Notes under the pieces: model-generated
The model's database searches: none
Told to the model about the DNA's origin: nothing
What the model saw: the letters and a program-made list of their open reading frames with translations, nothing else
Part shown: positions 54,401-63,700 of the stretch, piece after piece
Position numbering within the stretch: the stretch's first letter is position 1
Layout of the letters: each line of letters starts with the position of its first letter
Assembly: GCF_015207605.1 (NCBI RefSeq)
Contig: NZ_JADEWO010000020.1
Span: forward strand, 37,337-101,336
Direction of reading: 5' to 3'
Source: Oculatella sp. LEGE 06141
GTDB taxonomy: Bacteria; Cyanobacteriota; Cyanobacteriia; Elainellales; Elainellaceae
Length of the DNA stretch: 64,000 nt
Translations under genes and position numbers: made by a program

Positions 54401-57400
54401 GTCAACATCCGTTGCGCTAAAGTTGCTAGAGTTTAGAACAACTGTCTCTCCTTCCAGAATGGTGAGGCTGTTGTTAACTAGTACAGGCGGATCATTTTGA
54501 GCTGTAACATTGATGATAGTGCTGACGGGATTACTTGTGCCGCCATCACCGTCGTTGAGTGTAATCGCGATCGTACGACTGGGAATGGGCGTATCTGAGA
54601 TATTCTGATAGATGAGGTTTTGGATCAGAGCTTTGACATTGGCAGCCGTTGCATTACTGTTGAGTTGAAGCATCAAGCCACTGCCATTACGCCCATCTTG
54701 GATGGCATCAATTGTACCAATTGCTGTTCCGGCAAACGTTATGGTTGTGCCATCGAACCCGATCTGTCCGGCTCCAGTGCCCTGATTACGGACAGAGAGC
54801 TGATCTTCGGGGCCGCCACCGCTGGTATAGCTGATCGTTAGATTTCCATCTTCAAAGTTAGCGGAATCTACATCCACAACTGTGACAACGTCATCAATTA
54901 CCTTGAAGGCATCGTTGATCTCATTTTCGTTGAACGTCACCGATCCAGCTAACTCAGTAATGACAGGAATATCGTTGACTGGATTTACAGTGATGTTGAT
55001 TGTATCTGTGTCTGCCTTTGCACCACCGCTACCGAAATTACCTAAATCATTTGTTGTGACAGTCAGCGTATCATTACCATTAAAATTCAGGTTGCCTCGG
55101 TAGGTTAAACCGTCTAGAGCAGCATTGAGGTTTGCTAATGTACCTTTGAAGGTCATCACTTTGTTGTTGCTACCATTGCCACTGACAAAGGTTAGTCCCG
55201 TCGTGCGCGATAAAGACAACACCCCATTATTAACGGACAGCGTAATTTGAACTTGTCCGTTTCCTTCACTCACATCCAGATCACTAACGCTGATTAGATT
55301 GCCACCGATCGTGTTAAAGACTAGATTGGTATCTTCATTGATGCTTTGGCTACTGGGAACTGTGTTGACTGGAGCGTCATTAACCGGGTTGACTGTGATG
55401 CTAACAATGTCTGTATCTGTTTTGGTACCGCCACTGCCTGTGTTGTCGCGATCGCTCGTCACTACAGTTAGAGTGTCAGCCCCGTTAAAGTTTAAATTGC
55501 CTCGATAGATCAATCCACTGAGCGCCGTATTGATAGCTGCAACAGAACCACTGAAGGTCATAATACTGTTGCTTGTACCTGTGCCCTCTGAAAACTCCAA
55601 TCCAGTAGTTTGGGCAAGGGTGAGTACACCTTTCGTCACAGAAAGGGTGATTTGGAGAGTTCCGTCTCCTTCATTAGCATCTATATCGCTGATGCTAATG
55701 GCGTTGCCGTTGCCTGAATTGAAGACTAGATTAGTGTCCTCGTTAACGCTTTGAATCCCTGGAACTGCATTAACTGGTGCATCGTTCACGGCTGCAACTG
55801 TAATATCGACCGTGTTATCTGCGGATAGGCTTCCCCCACTACCGGTATTGCCACGATCATCTGTTAAGATCCGCACAGATGCTGCTCCATTGAAATTTGC
55901 AGTAGGAGTAAACGTCATACCGTTAAGAGCCGTGTTGATGGAGGTCATACTCCCGGTCACGGTCATCGTTGAATTGGCAATTCCGTTTCCTTCAGAAAAA
56001 ATCAGCCCACCAGTGTTGCTGAGCGTTAGGACACCATTCGTTGCAGTGAGGGTGACACGAACCGAACTGCCGCCTGCATCAGGATCACCAATTGCGATCA
56101 GCGTGCTGTTCGCAAAGGTGAGAATCGTATCTTCGTCAATAGTTTGAGCAGGAGGAACCGTATTAAATGGAGCGTCATTGCTGGCAGTAACGTTGATAAC
56201 TGTCGAAATTGCACTGCTCGTACCACCGTCCCCGTCGTTGACGATAACTGAAATACTTCGAGCGGCAACAGGAGTATCAGATGTGTTTTGATATGTAAGA
56301 CTTTCAATTAACGCTTTCACAGCCGCAAGCGTCGCATTTGGGCTAGTGAAGTTGATTAACAGGCTCTTACCGCTGCTACCGTTGCTGGTAATATCAATTG
56401 AGCCAATCGCATTACCATTGAAGCTAATGCTCCTGTTGTTGACGCTAATTGCCCCTGAACCTTGAATAGAAAGCTGATCTGCTGCACTCGCACCGCCTGT
56501 GTAGTTGATGGTGAGACTACCGCCCTCAAAATCTGGGGAGTCAACATCAGCAACAGTAACATTACTATAGAGCAGTGTAGCTGCGCTATTGAGCGCATTC
56601 TCACTAAATGTGACCGAACTTACTAACCCTGACAAAACCGGAATGTCGTTAATGTTGGTGAAGTCGATGGTCGCTGGTTTTGAAGGAGCCGTATTAAAGT
56701 TATCGGAAACGGTAACAGTGTAGCTGGGAGCTAGTTCTCCACCATTGTGGACAAATTTTACCTGTCCTGCATTTACTTGAGCCTGGGTAAAGCTAGTTCC
56801 AGGCAAATTGTTGACTAAAAATTGCCCATTTTGAACGTCACTGACAGCAAAAAGAATCTTTGTCGGGTCGCTGCTATCGACATCGGTTGCCAGTAGATTG
56901 GTATTGGTCAGTGTAACAGTTTGCCCTTCTTGAACCGTCAGAGCATTGTTGACGATGCGCGGTTCCGCAAAGAACCGAATTGAGGAGACACCGTTGAGGC
57001 TAGATGTATTAGATGAATATTGAAGCGCAGTCGTGCCGTTCTTGTTAAGCCCAATAGTTGCGGCGGCACCGTTATCATATTGCGGATTACCCAATGAGGT
57101 GTCTGCATAAACGAAATCGATGTTGTTACTGCCTTCATACAAAACAACCTGAAACGTAACGCCATCGTTGACATCATTGTGGGGTAAATTATTCCATTGC
57201 ACAATGAAGCGACGGTTCGATCCACTTCCCAAGGTTGCTGTGTAAAGCTGGCCACCAGCTAAGTCTGTCCAGAAGGGCAAAATCCCCATCACTGTTCCTG
57301 TGCCACCCAGACTGCTTTTGGGAATCGTTCCATTATTGGGTGAGAGATTGCCTGTCTTGGTATTGAAAACGATACCGCCGTTATCAGCGATCGTGATTGA

Positions 57401-58105
57401 TGTGGAGTTGGTGCTGTAGAAGTTAAACGTGAAGGGTAAGTCGATGCCTTGCTCTGCATCGTCAATTAGATCATACTTGGTGCCAGTAGTGCTGATGTCG
57501 GTAAAGGCAACAAAGCCACCTGCTTCCTTTGAGTCGATGTATCGATAGTTGCCATCGGTGCCAGTCGCCAAAATTCCGGCGTAGGTTGCCAGAACTTCAG
57601 CGTCGAACACAGCAGGTGCTTTAGTTTGAGAACCGACCTTCACATCTAGCGACCAACTGCCTCCTAGAGCTGTATTGCCCACAGGTTTGTCTGAGGCGTG
57701 AAGCGTTGCCCCAGTCAGTTGATGTAGCCGTTCTACAAACTCAGATCCAGCGTCGCCAGCGGCAGCATTGCAGCTATAGAGTACAAGTGAAGCAGTAGCC
57801 GAGTGAGCCGCAAACCAGGACTGCAAATCCCAAGCATAGTGCTCCAGTGTCCCCAGACTCAACTCCGAGTTGCCCAATTTTAGCAGCCCGGGGGCACCGT
57901 GACAAACTAGATGTACGCTATCAAATTGGCTATAACCTGCCAAAGCCCGCGTAATTTGAGCCACTCCATCTTCGTCAGATACTAGAACTTCTACAATTGC
58001 TAAATTGCCGACATTGCTGACAAAGAAATCATAATTTTCGACATTGGCATCAACAAAAACGATTGTTGAACCGACAGATTGGGACAAACACTGTAATGAG
58101 TTCAT
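51470..58105 (-). CDS. Giant DUF4347 protein with cadherin-like repeats and RTX tail, 2211 residues
   Basis: Domains in order: DUF4347 (about residues 14-180) with VHLVCHGAPG and LVLYSCNAAAG (His69, Cys112); a beta-rich globular domain (about 185-385, LPFTFNFYSTNSTSITIADN); about a dozen CSPG/cadherin-type beta-sandwich repeats (about 385-1870) with recurring blocks such as DAPVNAVPGIQSVNEDTNLV, TLTVVTSDRDNTGSGG and SITVNPVNDAP; a He_PIG-like domain (about 1870-1955); and RTX nonapeptides GGxGNDxLxG (about 1967-2133, nt 51705-52205). The tail ends ISQADFVSRI. There is no Sec signal, so a type I exporter is likely to secrete it; calcium would fold the RTX part. It is probably a cell-surface adhesin or matrix protein. 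No exporter gene is in view. The start MNSLQCLSQSVGST is supported by direct entry into DUF4347. Confidence 0.9.
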   Translation of the reverse strand: MNSLQCLSQSVGSTIVFVDANVENYDFFVSNVGNLAIVEVLVSDEDGVAQITRALAGYSQFDSVHLVCHGAPGLLKLGNSELSLGTLEHYAWDLQSWFAAHSATASLVLYSCNAAAGDAGSEFVERLHQLTGATLHASDKPVGNTALGGSWSLDVKVGSQTKAPAVFDAEVLATYAGILATGTDGNYRYIDSKEAGGFVAFTDISTTGTKYDLIDDAEQGIDLPFTFNFYSTNSTSITIADNGGIVFNTKTGNLSPNNGTIPKSSLGGTGTVMGILPFWTDLAGGQLYTATLGSGSNRRFIVQWNNLPHNDVNDGVTFQVVLYEGSNNIDFVYADTSLGNPQYDNGAAATIGLNKNGTTALQYSSNTSSLNGVSSIRFFAEPRIVNNALTVQEGQTVTLTNTNLLATDVDSSDPTKILFAVSDVQNGQFLVNNLPGTSFTQAQVNAGQVKFVHNGGELAPSYTVTVSDNFNTAPSKPATIDFTNINDIPVLSGLVSSVTFSENALNSAATLLYSNVTVADVDSPDFEGGSLTINYTGGASAADQLSIQGSGAISVNNRSISFNGNAIGSIDITSNGSSGKSLLINFTSPNATLAAVKALIESLTYQNTSDTPVAARSISVIVNDGDGGTSSAISTVINVTASNDAPFNTVPPAQTIDEDTILTFANSTLIAIGDPDAGGSSVRVTLTATNGVLTLSNTGGLIFSEGNGIANSTMTVTGSMTSINTALNGMTFTPTANFNGAASVRILTDDRGNTGSGGSLSADNTVDITVAAVNDAPVNAVPGIQSVNEDTNLVFNSGNGNAISISDIDANEGDGTLQITLSVTKGVLTLAQTTGLEFSEGTGTSNSIMTFSGSVAAINTALSGLIYRGNLNFNGADTLTVVTSDRDNTGSGGTKTDTDIVSITVNPVNDAPVNTVPSSQSINEDTNLVFNTIGGNLISVSDLDVSEGNGQVQITLSVNNGVLSLSRTTGLTFVSGNGSNNKVMTFKGTLANLNAALDGLTYRGNLNFNGNDTLTVTTNDLGNFGSGGAKADTDTINITVNPVNDIPVITELAGSVTFNENEINDAFKVIDDVVTVVDVDSANFEDGNLTISYTSGGGPEDQLSVRNQGTGAGQIGFDGTTITFAGTAIGTIDAIQDGRNGSGLMLQLNSNATAANVKALIQNLIYQNISDTPIPSRTIAITLNDGDGGTSNPVSTIINVTAQNDPPVLVNNSLTILEGETVVLNSSNFSATDVDNNAADLIFTVNNVQNGSFRINGITGTSFTQAQVAAGQVRFVHDGGEIAPSYKVSVSDGAATTTAQAATVNFTNVNDAPAIAGLVSLVYFAGTEVNAAPALIDESVTVTDVDSADFDGGNLSITYSNGGSAEDQLSFRNQGTGSGQISFDGINVAFGGVTIGMVDTVNDGSNGKKLLVNFNNSATPAAVKALIQNLTYRNTSDVPIGSRTISITIDDGDGGISNPVKTIIEVASENDPPEITVPNEQTINEDTPFIFDSNARLSIADPDAGDSLIQAKLTTTQGTLTLSRTTGLTFSTGTGTDDAVITLTGNLTDINAALDGALFKPTTNFNGKASVQIEVNDLGNNGSGGPKSAINLVTINVDAINDAPVIASSDTQTVAEDTVLSFTGNNRILISDVDAGNNPQLVTLTVNNGVLTLGNVEGLTFSQGSGKADITMSFSGTLAAINAALESLAYQGNDNYHGLDKLTVIASDQGNSGAGGTLTTSKSVGILVTAVNDAPINSVPLAQTVNEDTDLVFSSIKGNAISISDTDVDEGTGLAEVTLSVAKGTLSLAQTTGLTFTQGTSSASILTFNGTIANINAALNGLVYRGNLNYNGKDTLVITTNDRGNAGSGGIRSDNDAIDITVNAVNDAPTITGTPKLSIDEEFSYEFIPFAQDVDSSSLTFSIQNKPIWATFDPATGKLSGTPVQGNAGTTTDIVISVSDGLANTSLPAFNLTVIAKAIDGSVLPDQIIGREKDDIINGLDGDDVLTGGDGDDLIYGGTGNDIISGENGNDILYGEDGNDTLYGENGNDIMYGGAGNDKIYGLEGRDKLYGGSGNDRLFGGQENDELYGEAGDDKLTGDSGNDLLVGSAGNDKLIGGIGNDRCLGGQGNDILVGGRGNDILDGGKGKNQMSGGAGKDVFVLNRQGIALIQDFEDGVDKLTLTGVNAKKVFGQIEVVQNGKNTLIEFQNKTVAVLIGTNSNQISQADFVSRI
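51705..52205 (-). repeat. RTX nonapeptide coding repeats
   Basis: About nineteen 27-bp units encode GGxGNDxLx-type nonapeptides in the C-terminal part of the giant protein. Ca2+ binding sites form where the units stack into a parallel beta-roll. Confidence 0.85.
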
Positions 58106-58724
58106 ATTTTTCGGGATCTGGAGATGAAGCGCCCACGGCTGATCAGTTGTGTCAATAGTGACGGCACAGTGGCATCAGCAGACGTAACTATTGGGTTTCC
58201 TTTGCCACTTGATTTATCAATTCCCTAAACTTCTGAGAAACGAACTGTTGCAGAGGACTTTATCAAAAGTTCAAGGCACTGTTAATGCTGATTGATTTCA
58301 GTAATTGCTAAACCACTACATCCACCAAACAGAACTGTTTTTTGCCGTTAGCAAAGAACTTCAGTATATTCTGGGGTGTACTGGCAGTGAATGCAGTAAT
58401 TATATTGAAACCCGAGCCGATGGGACTGAATTAAAAAAACGACAACAGTAATAATCCTGAATTCAAAGCCTCAGGATATGCCTTTCGTTCATAATCATGA
58501 ACGTCTATCGATTGCACTACAATCTGTTTCGACTTCAACTTTTTTGGGCATTCTCCGAAGAGAAGTTGTTCAAACCGTTTGAGACAGGAACGTGACGGGA
58601 ACTAAGAAATATTTGATTAGATTCCTATTATGTAGTTCTGTCTAGAAAGCTTGGGCGAGACTTCAGGTAAATGACTTAGTAAGCCCGCTTGCGTTTATCC
58701 AGATAGTTCATGAGGAATATGTCC
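58106..58724. other. Divergent promoter region between the giant gene and the foldase genes
   Basis: About 620 AT-rich bases. No gene, RNA or repeat was recognised. It must contain the promoters of the giant gene (minus) and the foldase pair (plus), so shared regulation is possible. GAGGA lies eight bases before the ATG at 58725. Confidence 0.5.
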
Positions 58725-59504
58725 ATGACAGATATTGATTCGCTGGCCTTCTTGAATGTTGGAAACCGATCAATTTCGTTAGGTCAGGCACTGCGCTACC
58801 TGCAACGTTCTGGCAAACTGATGACGTTCATGAGCGAAATTGTTGGTCAGCATTTGGTGTTTGAGGAAATTCAGTCCCACACTGATTTGGAAGTTGGAGT
58901 TGCAGAACTGGAAAAGGCCGTTGAAACATTTCGTGCAAATCAGCAGTTGACTGATCCCGATCGCTTCCAGCAATGGCTTATGAGTCAAGGATTGAGTTAT
59001 GGTTCGTTCTGTACTCGTATTGCGGATGAGCTAAAAATTGAAAAGTTGAAATCACACATCAGCGAACAGAATTTATCTGCCTACTTCGAGAGTAATGGTG
59101 CGGCACTTGATCAAATCAAGTTAACTTATATCGTTGCGAATGAACAAAGTGTGGCAGATGAAATGCGTAAGCGAATTGGTCGTAAAAAATCAAACTTTGA
59201 CGTAATTGCTGCCGAATGTATCAATCAGGTTTTCTTACATGAATCTGATCAGCTCAGCTTGAAGAAGGAAACCCTTCGGCGTGGACAATTGCGACAAGAG
59301 CTAAAGCAAGCACTCGACCAGGTATCTTCTGGTGATTTGGTTGGTCCGATTGAGGTAGAGCAACGGTGGTGGATTATCAAAGTTGAAGATGTCCAACCTG
59401 CTCAACTAGAAGGTGAGCTGAAGCAGCAGCTAGAAGCTGACTTTTTTAGACAATGGTTGAATGAACGAATTCAGCAAATGCCAATTCGGTTAGCCGTCGG
59501 CTAA
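58725..59504 (+). CDS. Parvulin/SurA-like peptidylprolyl isomerase, copy 1
   Basis: A 259-residue protein from ATG at 58725 (MTDIDSLAFLNVGNRSISLG). GAGGA lies eight bases upstream, and two ATGs further upstream are less well placed. The helical N-terminal domain (about 18-115, QALRYLQRSGKLMTFMSEIV) resembles the chaperone part of SurA/PrsA-type foldases. A parvulin-like domain follows (about 125-220: LTYIVANEQS, DVIAAECIN, GDLVGPIEVEQRWWIIKVED). There is no signal peptide, so it acts in the cytoplasm, perhaps keeping large export substrates unfolded. The next gene is a paralog of exactly the same length, and giant DUF4347 genes lie on both sides. Confidence 0.85.
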   Translation: MTDIDSLAFLNVGNRSISLGQALRYLQRSGKLMTFMSEIVGQHLVFEEIQSHTDLEVGVAELEKAVETFRANQQLTDPDRFQQWLMSQGLSYGSFCTRIADELKIEKLKSHISEQNLSAYFESNGAALDQIKLTYIVANEQSVADEMRKRIGRKKSNFDVIAAECINQVFLHESDQLSLKKETLRRGQLRQELKQALDQVSSGDLVGPIEVEQRWWIIKVEDVQPAQLEGELKQQLEADFFRQWLNERIQQMPIRLAVG

Positions 59505-59556
59505 GTAATTTGCAATCAACATCACCGCTAATTCATTGAGTACAACAGGTAAAATT

Positions 59557-60336
59557 ATGACGGACTTTAACTCTCTTTCATTCATGACAATCAACGGTCA
59601 GGCAATTTCTCTGGCACAGGCGCTTCAATATCTGCAACGCTCAGGTCAGCTTGATACGATCGTAAGCGAAATTGCCAGCCAGCATCTTTTGTCACAAGAA
59701 TTGCAGTCCCGCACTGATTTGGAGATTGGTGTAACTGAACTAGAAGAGTCTGTGCGAGATTTTCGGAATCGCAATCAGCTTCAAGAGGCATCTGCGTTCG
59801 AGCAATGGCTGACCAATTCTGGACTGAGCTACACTGCATTCATCAACCAGATAAGTGAGGCTTTGAAGCTGAAGAAGCTGAGAGTTGCAGTGAGTGAGCA
59901 GAATGTAACCAGCTACTTTGCAGAGAAACACACCGCTCTGGATGAGTTTAAGCTAACGTATGTAGTTACGACCGAAAAAGAAAAAGCAGAAGAGTTCCGT
60001 TCTCGAATGGATGCCGGACAAGCTAATTTTGATGACATTGCTCGTGAGTGCGTTAACGAAGCGCTGTTCAACCATTCTGATACGGTTAGCTTTAAGAAGG
60101 AATCGGTACGACGCGCTCAAATTCGTCCTGAACTCCAGGCTGTACTAGAAGGAGCCGTTGCCAATTCGATTGTGGGACCCGTTGAGATTGATCAAGGCTG
60201 GTGGGTCATCAAAGTCGAGGAAGTGATTGAAGCTCAACTTGAAGGTGGATTGAAGCAGCAGCTTGAAACAGAATTCTTTAAGCAATGGCTGAACCAGAAG
60301 ATCCAGCAAGCACCAATTGCGTTCGCCATGACCTAG
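59557..60336 (+). CDS. Parvulin/SurA-like peptidylprolyl isomerase, copy 2
   Basis: A 259-residue tandem paralog of the preceding gene, with about half of residues identical over the whole length. It starts MTDFNSLSFMTINGQAISLA, which aligns with the ATG chosen for copy 1; the frame also opens at an upstream TTG that breaks this match. The helical domain and parvulin-like domain (LTYVVTTEKEKAEEFRSRMD, NSIVGPVEIDQGWWVIKVEE) are both intact. The 52-base gap between the copies suggests one transcript, ended by a hairpin and T-run at 60390-60429. Confidence 0.85.
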   Translation: MTDFNSLSFMTINGQAISLAQALQYLQRSGQLDTIVSEIASQHLLSQELQSRTDLEIGVTELEESVRDFRNRNQLQEASAFEQWLTNSGLSYTAFINQISEALKLKKLRVAVSEQNVTSYFAEKHTALDEFKLTYVVTTEKEKAEEFRSRMDAGQANFDDIARECVNEALFNHSDTVSFKKESVRRAQIRPELQAVLEGAVANSIVGPVEIDQGWWVIKVEEVIEAQLEGGLKQQLETEFFKQWLNQKIQQAPIAFAMT

Positions 60337-60389
60337 GTAAAAGGCTAAATCTGCTTCGAAGTCATTTAAGCAAATTTGGATAAACTTTC

Positions 60390-60429
60390 AGCTTCTGGGT
60401 AATCAGGTTGGATTGCTCAGAAGCTTTTT
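60390..60429 (+). terminator. Terminator after the foldase pair
   Basis: AGCTTCTG and CAGAAGCT pair across a loop of 20 bases, followed by TTTT. It separates the foldases from the next giant gene, which then needs its own promoter. Confidence 0.6.
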
Positions 60430-60741
60430 GTGTATGACAGAGTTCTCACAGGCAATCGAGCAGTCAGAGCAGTGAATTAGCCTGGTAATCCTGTGTACGG
60501 AAAGCGATAGGCTTGAAAAAAGACAGGTTGAACGGGGAAAATACTGAACTCTATTACTGAAATACCTGTCTTTTGCGTATATTGGGCAGTCAAGCCTTCC
60601 TTGCCCTAATGCCATAATTGTGACAATAGATACTGGCATCGCTATCTACTGTTGCCCTAAACCAGCCAAAACAACAGCACGAGCGGTATCTGGTATGAGC
60701 GCTACCCAAACGTCACTTTTTGCTCACAAGGAGTCTGATCC

Positions 60742-63700
60742 GTGGATTTCAATCCAGTGAACCTACCGCAACTGATCCCTTCTATCTCTGCACAGGATGG
60801 CAATCCGCTTCACTTGACTTCAAATCCTGAGATCCTTAAAGCGGGGCAGTTACTTCAGTTCAAAGAGGATTTGTTTGTTTCCTCGGTTGAAACAGGGGCT
60901 TTATCAGATTCCTTAAACTTGTTGAGTGGCTCACCTACTTTTTTGGGTGCGGATTCCTTGTTGGTAAGTCCACAGGGTTCTTCTACTCCTGCTGATTCCC
61001 TCACGGGTAAAGAGGCATCAGAGCAGTGGGTAGGTCAGTGGTCGAGTGATGCATTGGTGGGTGACAGTCTGTTTGCGGTGTCACCTACTCAGCAGCGCTT
61101 TTCTCACGAAATCATTTTTATTGATTCCACGGTTGAAGGCTATCAGAGCTTGCTTGCGGGTGCAGATTCAACTGCTGAAGTAGTGCTTCTAGATTCCACA
61201 AAAGATGGCATTCAACAGATTAGCCAGGTGTTGGCCCAAAGAAACAACATTACTGCGATTCACATTGTTTCACATGGTAGCAATGGAAACCTATTGCTTG
61301 GTTCCACTCAGCTAACTTCGGCAGAATTGGTGCAACGAGCAGATGAATTGCGGGATTGGTCTACAGCTTTAGCTAAAGATGCCGATATTTTAGTTTACGG
61401 CTGTGATCTGGCAGCGGGAGAAGCAGGAACCGCCTTCATTCAGCAATTAAGTGATTTAACAGGAGCAGATATTGCCGCTTCAACTAACCGCACTGGCAGC
61501 AACGCGCTCGGCGGCGACTGGATATTTGAAGTCAATTCGGGCAGTATCGAAGCGGGACTAGCGTTCTCAGCCAGCGCGATCGCCAACTATAATTCCGTAC
61601 TAGCAATCCTACTGTCAGGCAATCAGACGTTTACAGGCAACACTACCCTTAACGAAGATATTGTCGTAAGTGGTAATGCAGTTCTGAACGTCCTGGGTAA
61701 CTTAACCATCGGTAATTTGGGTAAAGTACTTGGTGATGGAGTTGGATCACTCGATAACTTAACTATCAAAGTCAGCGGCAACCTCATTATTGGAGGTAAC
61801 GTTGGTGGTCAAGGGTTGCAAGACATTGCGATTGAAGCCAATGGCGTTAATCTTCTAAGTGGAGTTGGGCTGGTTGGCGATGATTTCCTACTCACAGCGC
61901 AAGTTATTAATATCAACTCAGGTGCAACAATCAATGCAACTGGACGAGTAGACCTAACTGCCATAGCACAGGATCAACCGATTTCTGTCGGTTCTAAAAT
62001 GCTGAATGTTGCTAAAGTTAATTTGGCTCAAGGCAGCAGTATTACTGCAACAGATATTTCAATTAAGGGATCAGCCTTCTCAAGTGCTTTAAGTTCCGAT
62101 AATGGTGTTCACTCAGAATTACTAATTGCTGGAAATATCACAGCACTCAATAATATTCTGATTGAATCAAAAACAGATAATAACTTTGTACAACTTGATC
62201 AAACACTGGCTGAATTAACAGTTGCTTCTGAATCGATCGCAACTGCGAAAATATACGATGGAGCTATCTTATCTGCTGGAAGTAATCTAAGAATTTCAGC
62301 ATACACAAGTGGCAACCTTGAATCAATTTTGCAGACTGGCTCAGTTGAAACTAGTGTGGTCGAAAGTGCGATCGCATCAATTGAGACCGCTACCATCAAC
62401 GTAGGAAGTTTCAACCTTAATGCACAAACCTCTACAAAATACTCTTCAATCGGTCAAACTGTTAAAAATGTAATCTCTGGTGACGCACAAGCTTATCTTC
62501 TCAACAGCGCAGTTAAGACTGGAAATGGCAATCTTTCTATTAGTGCAAAAGATACATCAGAGATTAATGCAAAGTCAGCAGATTTATCTGTTGATTTGGA
62601 TGATATTTTGCCAGGTTTACAATCCCCTGCATTGTTATTGGCGAACGCTGAGGTTGTCAATGAACTGAATCGAAGTGTTAAAGCTTACGTTGACAGTTCT
62701 GATGTAACTGTAACTAATGGTACACTTAACGTTCAAGCATTAGCCGACACAACGGTCAGGGCTACTTCAAAAGTGACCTCTGTAACAGCCAGTGAGGCAC
62801 TGATTAGCACATTTTCCTTAAGTGGTGGTAATACCCTTGCAACTAATAATATTCGTGGTGAAGTCACGGCTTACACGGCGAATAGCAATATTACTACCAC
62901 AGGTATTGGGGATGTCTCGATCACAGCTCAAAATACATCCCAGATTAGTGCAACTGCTGAATCTGGGATGTTAGCGACTGGCGGCAGCGGATCGGGAATA
63001 GGAACTTCAACGGCGTTCAATTCGATTGGTTGGCATCCAGCAAATTCTATCTTCAGTAGTGTTGATGCTCTCCTGGGAACATCATTTTTTGGTGTAGAGG
63101 AGGGAGCTGATACAAAAGCATACATGCTAGACACTAGCGTAGTTGCTAGCGGTGAGTTGGCGATCGCTGCTACGTCAGAAATTAATGTTTCTGCAACTGT
63201 CAAAAATGCTCTGACTTCTAATTCCTCATCTTCAAGTTCATCTGGTTCAAGTTTTGGCGCAGTTGTAGCATTAAACAAAGTCAGCAGTGGTGCGAATGCA
63301 TCGATTGATTACTCTGCGGGTTCTGTATCGCGTTCTATAGACGCAGCAGGCATCAATGTTACTGGTACAGATGATGTAAGCATTAGTGCAGACGTCTCTC
63401 TCAAAGCTATATCTGAAACCAATGATGTTTCTCCATTCAGCAATGCAAATTCTATTGGAGCATCAGGATTAGTTAGCCTTAATGACATTCGGAGTGGTGC
63501 ATCTGCGAGCGTTAATAATGCTGAAGTGACTAGTAGCGGTGCATTGGTTGTTCAAGCCATTGGATCAGCAGATATCAGTGCAAAGTTGAGCAGTGAAGTG
63601 GCATCAGCAGGCGGAAATCCCTTCGGAAGTGGTACTTCTTTTGCTGCCAATGGGTTAATTGCAACTAACGCTGTATTGAACGGAACTGAAGCATCCATCA

